From positions 1 to 64,000 of IMG/VR virus record IMGVR_UViG_3300032083_002615: 64,000 bases of DNA. One strand, written 5' to 3'. The notes beneath the pieces were generated by a model. It saw only the letters and a program-made list of their open reading frames with translations. It was not told the DNA's origin and ran no database searches. The position numbers and the translations under genes are program-made. This DNA comes from a virus. Shown here piece by piece: positions 34,052-44,100 of the stretch (position 1 is its first letter; each line of letters opens with the position of its first letter).

Positions 34052-37000
34052 AACAATTGCTCACTTAGCAGATATTCATATTCGTAAATTACATAGGTTT
34101 GTGGAATACAGACAAGTATTTAAAAAACTTTACAAACAATTAAAAGACTTAAAACCAGATGTGATTTACATTGGTGGTGATGTGGTTCATGGAAAACTTG
34201 ATACATCACCTGAAGAAGTCAGAATGGTTGCAAACTTCTTTTTAGAATTATGTAAAATAGCTCCTACGATTATCATACCAGGTAATCACGATTGTAATCT
34301 AAACAATAAATCAAGAGAAGATACACTTTCACCTATTGTGGATTTGGTACAGAAAATAACACCTAATTTACATTATTGGAAAAAAACAGGTGTTTATACA
34401 ATGGATAATGTGGACTTCGCTACATTGTCTATTTTTGATATTGATAAAGAGGGTAAACAAAGAACGGATACAATGCCTTCACCTGATAATCATAGAGAAC
34501 AAACCAAGATTGCTTTGTTTCACGGTGGAGTAGATAAACACTTTTATGATAATGGATTTCAAGTTCAAGATGATAGGGTGACAAATGACACATTTGCTGG
34601 ATATGATATGGTATTGTTGGGTGATATACACAAAAGACAATTCTTGAATGAAGAAGAAACTATTGCATATCCAGGTTCATTGATTCAACAGAATTATTCA
34701 GAAGAACCAAGTCATGGATTTCTATTATGGGATGTAGAGAAAAGAAAAGCTACATATCATCAAGTAGAGAATGATTATGGGTATAAAATATTAAATGTGG
34801 TGGATGGTGAAATACAAAACTCAACAACTGGTAAACCATTTGAATTAACATTTATGCCACCTAAAGGTAGAGTTAAAATTAAATTTACAAACACTACATT
34901 GGAACAAATTAAAGATATTCAAATCGGTTTAAGAAAACAATATCCAAAGTTAAAAGAAATAGTAACTGAAAGACAAGATAATATATCCATTGGTGATGAT
35001 AGAGAGAATAAATTAGACATTGGTGATGTAAGAGATGTTAATTATCAGAATGAATTAATTGAAGATTTCTTGAAAAGAAATGTTGATGGTATTGATGAAG
35101 CTACGATTAAAAGAGTTCAAGATATAAATGATATGACGAATAATTCACCAGAAATCTACGATGGTGATATTACAAGGAATGTGGATTGGAAAATAAAATC
35201 ATTTGAATTTGATAATATGTTTTGTTATGGTAAAGGGAATAAGATTGACTTTACAAAATTAGATGGAACGATTGGTGTGGTTGCTCCAAATCATAGTGGT
35301 AAGTCGGCTATAATGGACGCTATTGCATATACAATCTATGATGTTTGTTCAAGAACCAATAGAGCGTTGGATGTAATGAATAAAAAGAAAACCACTTTCA
35401 GAGCTAAGTTGAATTTAGAAATCAATGGTATGGATTATTGGATTGAAAGAGATGCTAAATACAAAAGAGTGAATCATAAGAATGGTAAAGTATCTCATCA
35501 ATGTCCAGTAAAGGTTAAGTTCTATATGATAGATGATTCAGGTGAAGAAGTGGATTTAAGTGGAGCAGCCAGATTCAACTCCACATATGGTACAGGTACA
35601 AACGAGGAAATCAAGAAAGTGTTAGGAACATTTGACGACTTCATTTTAACCTCGTTATCACTACAAACCAATGGAATGAACTTCCTTGACAAGAAACAAG
35701 CCGAGAGAAAAAAAATTCTTTCCACTTTTATGGACATTGAGGTGTTTGAACAATTGGAAACCATCGCTAAATCTGATTCCAATGAAGAAAGAATTATGTT
35801 ACGACAATTTCAAAAGAAAGATTCCTATAAAGAGATTGGTGTAATTAATCAAAGAATAGGTGAATTGGAAAAAGATGAACAAGAGTTTAAAACTAAAGAC
35901 GAAACCATTGGTAATACATTATTTGAATTAGAAGATAAAAAAATAGAGCTGGTTAGAAAACTTTATAAAATAGATGAAACTTATGATATAGAAGAATTAC
36001 AATTAAATAAAAGTAATTTAAATACCGAAAAGTCTAATATTGAAACACAATTAAAAGATGATTTGGAATATAAAGAACAATTACGTCCAATGTATATGGA
36101 TTATCATAAAAAGTTATCTGAAATCGATGAAGAGAAAATACAAGAAGATTATGAGAATTGGAAAGAATCAAAACAATATTTAACAGAATTAGAAAACAAA
36201 ATAAAATTAAATGAATCTAAAACCAAGTCTTTAAATCATCACAATCAAGATTTAATGAAATTTACATATGATGAGAATTGTGAGTTTTGTATAAAAAATG
36301 GTAAAGAACAAATACACGAACAAGAAGAAATACAAAATAAAATAAAAGAATTATTTGATGAACATTCTAATCTAACAGCACTTTATAAAAAGACAGAATA
36401 TTCATTACAGAAGTTAGGAAATGCTGATGAACGAAATCGTGAGTTTAAAATATTCTCTGAAGAATTGAATCAAATACAACACGATGCTGTAAAGATTGGT
36501 GGAAAGATTTCCACACAAGAAAGTAGATTAAAACATATTGAATCAGATTTAAAAACAATAGAATCCAATATAACAAGATACTATGAATTGGAAGAAAAAA
36601 TTGAAAACAATAATAGACTAAATGATGAAATATCTACTTTAACTACTCAAATATCTAATCTACAATTGGAAGCTATAGATATTGATAAACAATATAAAAA
36701 AGTTCTTTCCACATTATCAGTAGCTAAAAACCAAAAACAACAAATAGAAGATGATATACAGAAACTTGTTGATATAGAACAAAAGATATTGGATTATGAT
36801 TTATACTTAATGGCTTTATCCAAAGATGGTGTTCCATATGAATTAATATCAAAAGCTATTCCATCGATTGAAAGAGAAATCAACAATGTATTGGAAAATA
36901 TGAATGCAGGTTTTCATATTGAATTAGAGATGAAAGATAAAATGATTGATGCCTTTATATGTTATGGTGAGGATAAATGGAATCTTGAATTATCATCGGG

Positions 37001-37268
37001 TATGGAAAGGTTTGTTTCATCATTAGCAATTAGAATAGGATTAATCAATGTATCAACATTACCTCGTCCTAACTTCATTATTGTAGATGAGGGATTTGGT
37101 GCTTTGGATTCAGACAATATTGCTAATATGCAAGGAGCGTTTCAATACTTGAGAACTCAATTTGATTTCACTATGATTATTACTCACTTGGATACGATTA
37201 AAGATTATATGGATACATTGATTCCAATTAATGTAAATAATGGATTGAGTAAAGTGGTGATGAATTAG
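34044..37268 (+). CDS. gp47-gp46: fused recombination nuclease-ATPase (gp47-gp46 / SbcD-SbcC)
   Basis: The first ~375 residues are a Mre11/SbcD/gp47 nuclease: ADIH (9-12), GGDVVHG, IPGNHD, FHGGVD and GDIHKRQ carry the metal ligands. From about residue 385 a Rad50/SbcC/gp46 ATPase follows without a stop. Walker A is APNHSGKS (Lys420), a long coiled coil spans about 560-930 with a zinc hook C746-E-F-C749, and the C-terminal lobe has LSSGMERF and the Walker B FIIVDEGFGALD (Asp1015-Glu1016). Together they process DNA ends for recombination-dependent replication. In T4 these are two proteins, gp47 and gp46; here they form one 1074-residue chain. The 8-base overlap with primase supports coupled expression. 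The stop overlaps the minus-strand gene tail-to-tail. Confidence 0.92.
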   Translation: MVKTIAHLADIHIRKLHRFVEYRQVFKKLYKQLKDLKPDVIYIGGDVVHGKLDTSPEEVRMVANFFLELCKIAPTIIIPGNHDCNLNNKSREDTLSPIVDLVQKITPNLHYWKKTGVYTMDNVDFATLSIFDIDKEGKQRTDTMPSPDNHREQTKIALFHGGVDKHFYDNGFQVQDDRVTNDTFAGYDMVLLGDIHKRQFLNEEETIAYPGSLIQQNYSEEPSHGFLLWDVEKRKATYHQVENDYGYKILNVVDGEIQNSTTGKPFELTFMPPKGRVKIKFTNTTLEQIKDIQIGLRKQYPKLKEIVTERQDNISIGDDRENKLDIGDVRDVNYQNELIEDFLKRNVDGIDEATIKRVQDINDMTNNSPEIYDGDITRNVDWKIKSFEFDNMFCYGKGNKIDFTKLDGTIGVVAPNHSGKSAIMDAIAYTIYDVCSRTNRALDVMNKKKTTFRAKLNLEINGMDYWIERDAKYKRVNHKNGKVSHQCPVKVKFYMIDDSGEEVDLSGAARFNSTYGTGTNEEIKKVLGTFDDFILTSLSLQTNGMNFLDKKQAERKKILSTFMDIEVFEQLETIAKSDSNEERIMLRQFQKKDSYKEIGVINQRIGELEKDEQEFKTKDETIGNTLFELEDKKIELVRKLYKIDETYDIEELQLNKSNLNTEKSNIETQLKDDLEYKEQLRPMYMDYHKKLSEIDEEKIQEDYENWKESKQYLTELENKIKLNESKTKSLNHHNQDLMKFTYDENCEFCIKNGKEQIHEQEEIQNKIKELFDEHSNLTALYKKTEYSLQKLGNADERNREFKIFSEELNQIQHDAVKIGGKISTQESRLKHIESDLKTIESNITRYYELEEKIENNNRLNDEISTLTTQISNLQLEAIDIDKQYKKVLSTLSVAKNQKQQIEDDIQKLVDIEQKILDYDLYLMALSKDGVPYELISKAIPSIEREINNVLENMNAGFHIELEMKDKMIDAFICYGEDKWNLELSSGMERFVSSLAIRIGLINVSTLPRPNFIIVDEGFGALDSDNIANMQGAFQYLRTQFDFTMIITHLDTIKDYMDTLIPINVNNGLSKVVMN

Positions 37269-37429
37269 AGTTTTAAAATTCTATCTGTATCTTTTGGTTG
37301 GTTTTTAAAGTAGTCAAATAATATTCTTGATATGTTGGCTGATATGGTTAATCCTCTTGACTTACTATCAACAATTAGTTTCTCATCTATTCCATATGAG
37401 ATTGATATTGACCTTATTTTCTTTTCCAT
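37265..37429 (-). CDS. ribbon-helix-helix transcription regulator, 54 aa
   Basis: This is the only minus-strand gene found. ATG is at 37429-37427 and the stop at 37267-37265, with AGAGGA at 37442-37437 (7-base spacing). The product begins with a basic, alternating strand (KKIRSISISYG), then helix A (IDEKLIVDSKSRG), a turn and helix B (SANISRILFDYFKN). This is the ribbon-helix-helix (Arc/MetJ/CopG) layout, in which two monomers pair their N-terminal strands to bind the DNA major groove. The length matches Arc-type repressors. Its end overlaps the gp47-46 stop by 3 bases, and AT-rich repeats lie just upstream. Function as regulator is inferred from fold. Confidence 0.7.
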   Translation of the reverse strand: MEKKIRSISISYGIDEKLIVDSKSRGLTISANISRILFDYFKNQPKDTDRILKL

Positions 37430-37444
37430 AATAAATTCCTCTAT

Positions 37445-37471
37445 TTAATAATAATTATTAAGAATTATTAA
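37445..37471. promoter_or_regulatory. operator-like AT-rich repeats between RHH gene and late promoter
   Basis: AATTATTAA occurs at 37453-37461 and 37463-37471 (10-base period), and TTAATAAT at 37445-37452 is the inverted copy of ATTATTAA. The three half-sites lie between the start of the RHH gene (37429) and the late promoter at 37509. RHH proteins usually bind such adjacent half-sites, so autoregulation or control of the fibre promoter is plausible. Confidence 0.4.
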
Positions 37472-37508
37472 AAATCAAAAATATAAATTAATATTATTTT
37501 CTTCTTTG

Positions 37509-37524
37509 ATATTTATATATGAAA
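37509..37524 (+). promoter_or_regulatory. putative late promoter (ATATTTATATATGAAA)
   Basis: Copy of the recurrent motif, 18 bases before the fibre-gene ATG at 37543. On the opposite strand the same bases read TATAAATA, the T4 late consensus, and would point toward the RHH gene. Confidence 0.65.
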
Positions 37525-37542
37525 TATTATATGGAGAAATCA

Positions 37543-38199
37543 ATGGCTTTTCCACCAGAGTTCAGTAGTACTGCGACATATGCAAATCGATATGATTTAG
37601 ATGAAGCGAGTGTTTTTCTTGAAGGTAATGCAAATAATCCAATGTTTTTTTCAATAGATGGATTACCTGACCAATTATCATTTGGAAAACACTACTTTAA
37701 TTTATCTATTTTAGATTCAACAAATCAAGATTATGATTTAACACCAAATAGTCGTATATTGTTTGAATTTAAATCAATAAATAATGTCGTGTTGAAATCA
37801 GATGTTAGTAATTTAAAACAAAGAAATGGTGTAGCGACTTGTTTTGTTGAAGTATTAAAAGACCCATTAAGAACATTTAAAGAGGTTGAAGATGGTGAAG
37901 GTACTTTAACCATTGTTGCAAGTTTACAAAATAAAAGAGGTCGTGGACAAATAATACCTACTGAGTTTAGAAATGCTATAAATTATAGATGTATTTTTCC
38001 AATTCAAATAAGAAAAAATTTAATCAATGCTGACTCACCAAGAGTGTTACAATCTAAACACGAATTAAAAACATCATTAGGTAATTTTTCATTTTCAAAA
38101 AATAGTGTGACAACTCGTAAAAATTCAATTACTGGAACACTTTATGATGTTAAAGGTATAGCTACTAACATACCAAAAAAAGGTAAGGCGAAGTCATAA
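37543..38199 (+). CDS. fibre-associated protein, 218 aa
   Basis: An upstream in-frame ATG (37519) lies inside the late-promoter motif, so ATG 37543, preceded by GGAG at 37533-37536, is preferred. The N-terminal half is beta-rich (FFSIDGLPDQLSFGKHYFN, ILFEFKSINNVVLK, ATCFVEVLKD), and the C-terminal part is basic with an extended tail (KNSVTTRKNSITG, IPKKGKAKS). It resembles upper-baseplate or fibre-attachment domains that precede giant fibre genes in marine phages. The last base overlaps the giant fibre start. The role as adaptor is inferred from order and size. Confidence 0.6.
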   Translation: MAFPPEFSSTATYANRYDLDEASVFLEGNANNPMFFSIDGLPDQLSFGKHYFNLSILDSTNQDYDLTPNSRILFEFKSINNVVLKSDVSNLKQRNGVATCFVEVLKDPLRTFKEVEDGEGTLTIVASLQNKRGRGQIIPTEFRNAINYRCIFPIQIRKNLINADSPRVLQSKHELKTSLGNFSFSKNSVTTRKNSITGTLYDVKGIATNIPKKGKAKS

Positions 38200-41100
38200 T
38201 GCCAAGTTACGATTTTAGAATATTATTAGAAACCGTTGAAGGTAATAAATCATCTTATTACAGTAGTTCATTTGTTAATACATCTGTTGATAATTTTAGA
38301 TTAACCTCTACACAAGTTTATCATAGAATTACAGGTTCAGTTTCTGCTTCTTATCAGAATGAAACGATTTTTAGTGGTAGTGACATTAATACAAGTTTCA
38401 CATTTAAAGATAATAATTTATTAAGTGCTTCATTAAGTGGAAGTGAAGACACTGGTTCAATTGTGTTTACAGCATTGGATTCAGATTATGATAGATTATT
38501 AAGATATAAATTCATAGGTGAAAAAGTAACTAATGTTTTAGGATTACCAAGTGACCAGTGGATTTATGTTGACCAAGTTAGATTACCAGTAGATGATGAA
38601 GCAAATGTATTTCAAGGTAATGCTAATTTAGGTAATGTAGTTATTACTGATAATTTAACATTTGCAGGTGGTTCTAATGTTAATTCTGATGTTCCAATCC
38701 TAATAGATACAGCTTCGGATAGATATATAAAATTCGTAGATGAAAGAGGTATTTCAGAAGTAGCATTACGAATGGGTTATGATGTAGATACAGATATTTA
38801 TGAAATAACTGGCTCTCCTGATTTTACTTTTAACATTGGTGGGATTAATAACGCAGATATAACAAATATAAGTGGAAACATAACCGCTAGTGGATTTATA
38901 TTTTCTAAAGATACCGATGGTGGTGATTCTGTAATAACAATAGAAAATACAAATACAGATACTGGAAGTGTAATTGATGGAAACAATAAAGGCGCTGGAG
39001 TTGAATTTAAACATTATGATTCTGCGGGAAATAGTAAAAATGCTGGTAAAATTATTGCAAGTAAAGATAATACTTATGCAGCTGGTGGTGTTCCCGGTTC
39101 AACAGAGGATTCAAATCTAAAATTCTTTACAGCACTTAATGGAACTGATACTGAGAGATTAAGAATAGATTCCAATGGATTAGCAATATTTACAGGTGAT
39201 ATAAGTGCAAGTGGTAATTTAATCATAGAAGGTAGTATACAGGCTACTCAAATTACTTCATCAATTGTATCATCCTCTATAATATTTTCAAGTGGTTCAA
39301 ATATATTTGGTGATGCTGATGATGATACTCACACGTTTAATGGCCACATAACCGCAAGTGGAAACATAAGTGCGAGTGGTGATGTAAAAGCTGGAACATT
39401 TACGGCTGTTGGTAATATTAACGCAAACGGAAACATTGTTGGAGATGATGGAACGAATATAACAAATATTGCTAACATATCACTAGATACAATAACAGCT
39501 GATGCTAATGGAAATACACAAATTGGTGTTGGTAATACTTCAATAGGTTTTGATGTAGATGGTGAAACAAGACTAACACTTGGTACTACTAAAATTACAG
39601 TGGGTGACACTGTTACAGAAGGTTTGTTTGTTGATTCACACATAACCGCAAGTGGAAACATAAGTTCAAGTGGAATAATTACTGGTGAGGGATTAGTTAT
39701 AAGTGATGACGCTGAAATTGCAGATGATTTGACTGTTAAAGGAACATTACATATAACAAGTTCTACTGACCCTAATTTAATTTTAGAAGACCCAAATGGT
39801 TCTAATGTATTAAGATTTAGAAGAACCGACCAAAATAAAAACTTTGACATATCAATGCAAGGAAATGATTTAAGAATTATTTCTACTGATGATGATGGTT
39901 CACAAAATGTATTAATAGGTGTTAACGCTGGTGGAACTCCAAGAGACAATAGGTTGGGTTTAGGTGTACCAAATCCTACTGAGAGATTATCTGTATTTGG
40001 TAATGTTTCAATAAGTGGTTCAGGAATGGGCCACATAACCGCAAGTGGAAATATAAGTGCAAGTGGAACAATCATAGCAGAACAACTAACAACTTCAGAT
40101 GACTTAACCGTTGGTGATGATATATTTCTCTCTGATAGTATAGTACATAGTGGTGATACTGATACCAACATAGCATTTTCAACTGACCAAATAACTTTTA
40201 AAGCTGGTGATGTTGAAATGATTAGACTTGTAGAGGGTTCTAATGATTCTGTTGTTATTAATGATTTAAGTGCTGATGTGGATTTTAGAGTTGAATCCAA
40301 TAATAATGTGAATATGTTAAAGGTAGATGGTGGAACTGATAAAGTTGGTATTGGAACTGGAGTACCAAATTCAGAATTAACTATACACGGTAGTTTAGAT
40401 ACAAGTGGTTCAGCTGGTCACATAACCGCAAGTGGAAACATAAGTTCAAGTCTAACTGGTTCATTTGGAAGAGTTGGTATAGGTACTGCAAGTCCTGAAG
40501 AAGCACTTGATATTACAGACACTTCTAACAACCATCAATTACAATTAACTGCTGCTACAAATATGAACTCAGGAATTAAATTTTCAGATGGTACAGATGC
40601 AGATGCAGGTAGTATATACTATTATCACACTGATAAAAGAATGAGATTTTGGACAGACAATACTGAACAAATGAATATATTGGCTAATGGTAATGTTGGT
40701 ATTGGAACAACAAGTCCAATAGCACCACTGCATGTTTCCACAACAAATACAGATACGGATAATAATTTAGGTGATTTAACCAATCCAAGAGCAGGTATAC
40801 TTATTAATAATTTAAGTACAGATGCAAATACATATGCAGCTATAGATTTTAGAGCAGGTACACACGATGCTAGAATAGCTGTTACAAATGGTGGAACTAA
40901 TGTTGGTAATATGAACTTTATAGTTGATAATGGTAATTCTCCGATTGTAGGAATGGCTTTAACTTCATTAGGTAAAGTAGGTATAGGTACTACAAGTCCA
41001 AGTGCTCCATTAGAAGTATCGGGTAGTGGTATCACAATTCATAATGGAGGTACAGACGGAGTTTTAAAAATACAAAGATTTAGTGGTGATATTGGACAAT

Positions 41101-44100
41101 TGTCTGCTGCAAACACAAGACTTACATTAAGAGCTTTAAGTAATAAAAATATATCAATTGAAGATGATGCAGGTAATGTTGGTGTTTTTGTAAAAGATGG
41201 TGGAAAAGTTGGTATTGGTGCAGATACAACTCCAACAGTAGCATTACAAGTAACAGGTGATATAAGTGCAAGTGGTGTAATAGAAGCACAAAGTCACATA
41301 AGTACAAGTGGTGATTTAAGATTAATAGGTGGTGCTAATGATATTATATTTGGAGAACCAGGTGATACGACAAGTCAAAACTATGGTATTAAAACAGATG
41401 GTAATTTATTCCTTGATATAGATAAAGATAATGATAACACAGGTAATTTTTTCCAATTTAGAAGTAATCAAGCCAGTACAAATATAATGAGAATGAAAGA
41501 TACTGGTGAGGTTGGTATCGGAACAACTGCTCCAACAAAAGAATTAGAAGTAGCTGGTGACATAAGTGCAAGTGGTGATATATATGGAGATGAATTATTT
41601 TCAAAAGGATATGGTAGTGGTTATCAAATACACATAGATGGTAACGATGGTAGTGGTCCACAAATATTATTTGGAACATATAATGACTCCGACAACTTTA
41701 TGAGGTTTGGTGCTTTTGGTGGAAAAAATCAAATAGATACAAAAACAAGAGACTTCCATTTATTTGGTTCAAATACAACCACTGGATTTTTCTTTGATGA
41801 GAGTTTAGGTAACTTTGGTATTAAAACATTAGTACCATCAGCTAGTTTAGATGTAAATGGTAATCTTCAAGTTCAATCACACATAACCGCAAGTGGAAAC
41901 ATAAGTGCTAGTGGTAATATATTTGGACACTCAGCTTCATTTGATTCAAGAGTTGGTATTGGAGTAAAAGACCCTGATGCTAAACTTGAAATTGTATCAG
42001 ATGGTGATAGTAGTGCTACAAAAGCATTAGAAATAAAAGATAGTGGAGGAGAAAATTTATTTTATGTAAGAGATGATGGTGTTACAAGTGTAACTCACGG
42101 ATATTTATTTGTCCAAGCTTCTGCTGGTGCATTCATTACAGGTAAAACAAATGCAAGGGGTGGTGTTACAGATGACCAGGGTGCTTTAGGATTAGGTTCA
42201 AGTGGTGATGTGGATGATATGGTAATATCAAGTAGTAATGTTGGTATTGGAACAACAACTCCAGATGAAAAATTAGAAGTTGTTGGAAACATAAGTGCAA
42301 GTGGAACTGGTTCATTTGGAATGGTTGGTATCAATACAGCAAGTCCAGCAGCTGATTTACACATCAATGATAGTGGGGGTGAGGCAACATTATTATTAAC
42401 AGGTCCAGGCAGTAATCCAGCAAATGCAGCTAGTCTTAGATTTTCAGAACAATCAGATGGTAACAACTATGTAGAACTTAAATACGATGGTAGTGCTAAT
42501 ATTTTATCATTTGATAGTAATAATCAAAATGATATGTTGAGTATTGATAGAAGTAATAATAGAGTATTTACAGGCACTTCGACAAAATTAGGTGTGGGAA
42601 CATCAAGTCCAACATTAGGAAGATTACATATATCAGGTTCAGGAGATGCTAATAATAGATACGCTGCTTTATTCCAAACCACAGGTTCAATAAGTTATTT
42701 AAAGTTTGCGGATAGTACAACTGGAGTTGCAGCTGGTGACGGATTTGATATAGGTGCTAATAGTTCAACTGCCTATTTAATAAATAGAGAAAACGCTGCT
42801 ATGATATTCTCTACCAACAATACTGAAAGAGTAAGAATTTTAGCAGGTGGAAATGTTGGTATTGGAACAACAAGTCCAACAAAACCATTAACCGTTGAAG
42901 GTGACATAAGTGCAAGTGGTAATTTAAACATACAAGGTTCAATAACCGCTACATCGATAACATCTTCTTTTGTAACTTCCTCTGTGGTTTTAACAGAAGG
43001 TTCAACTCAATTTGGAGATGCTTCAACGGATACTCATACATTTATCGGTAACATAACCGCAAGTGGAAACATAAGTTGTAGTGGTATTATAAGAGTAAAT
43101 GAAATTAGAGATAATTTTAATTCAAGTCATTTAACTATTAGACCTGATGGTAATTTAAATTTAGGAACAGCGGCTTCAGATGAAATTAACATTGGAAGAC
43201 AAAGTGGAACTTGTGATATAAATATCTATGCAAATACTTCAACGGTAGCTGCGAGATTTGTAACAAGTACAATAACTTTTAATCATCCAATAACTGCAAG
43301 TGGAAACATAAGTGCAAGTGGAGAAATAGCAGGCCTAAGTTTAGATATAAATGGAACATCAAATTTTGCTGATGATATTACAATAGCTGGAGGTAAAAAA
43401 ATAAAAGTAACTCCTGGAAGTGATGCTACTGGTTCAATACTTTCATTGGCTAATGACCAAGATGTTTTATTCTCATCACAAAACGATAGTGCTGGTGGTG
43501 ACCCACAACAATTTGTTTTAAAACATAATTTAGGTGATACTGAATTAATTAATAGAAGAGGTGATTTAATTTTATCAGCTTCAACTGATAGAGTTGGTGT
43601 AGGAACAAATGCTCCAACATACGCATTGCATGTATCAGGTTCAGAATTAAGATTACAAAAAGCTGGAAATGATGCTATCATAACATCAAGAACTGATGGA
43701 GCAGGAGCTTACTTTATAGCTGACTCACAAAATGCAAATTATGCTGGATTCCAAATCAATCATGGTGGAAGTGGTGCGTGGTTTCTTGGTGGATATAATT
43801 CAGCTGATTTTAATATTGTTGATGGTAATCGTAATGGTGGTTTCAAACAATTCGTTGTAGAAAACTCAACTGGTAATGTATCAATACAAACAGGTAGTTT
43901 AAATTTGGTAGGACAAGCTGGTGGTCACATAACTGCAAGTGGTAATTATAGTGGTTCTGCAGCTTCAACTTTTAGAATTGGTGGAAAACTAATTGCAGGT
44001 TCTAAATCATTTGTAATTCCGAGACCAGATGGTGGTATGTTAGAATATGGTGTTTTAGAAGGACAACAAAATGATGTATTTTTCAGAGGTGAATTAAAAG

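Noticed and set aside
34044-37268. gp47-gp46 fusion as an artefact of a missed stop
   Set aside because: The frame is continuous with coding-quality sequence across the junction and no slippery run marks a frameshift; kept as real with checking advised.
37519-37542. Upstream ATG for the fibre-associated gene
   Set aside because: This ATG is part of the late-promoter motif; GGAG at 37533 selects ATG 37543.
39329-40300. Long open frame of 323 codons on the minus strand inside the giant fibre
   Set aside because: It is an antisense shadow created by the Ser/Gly/Thr codon pattern of the repeats; it has no ribosome site and its residues are low-complexity.
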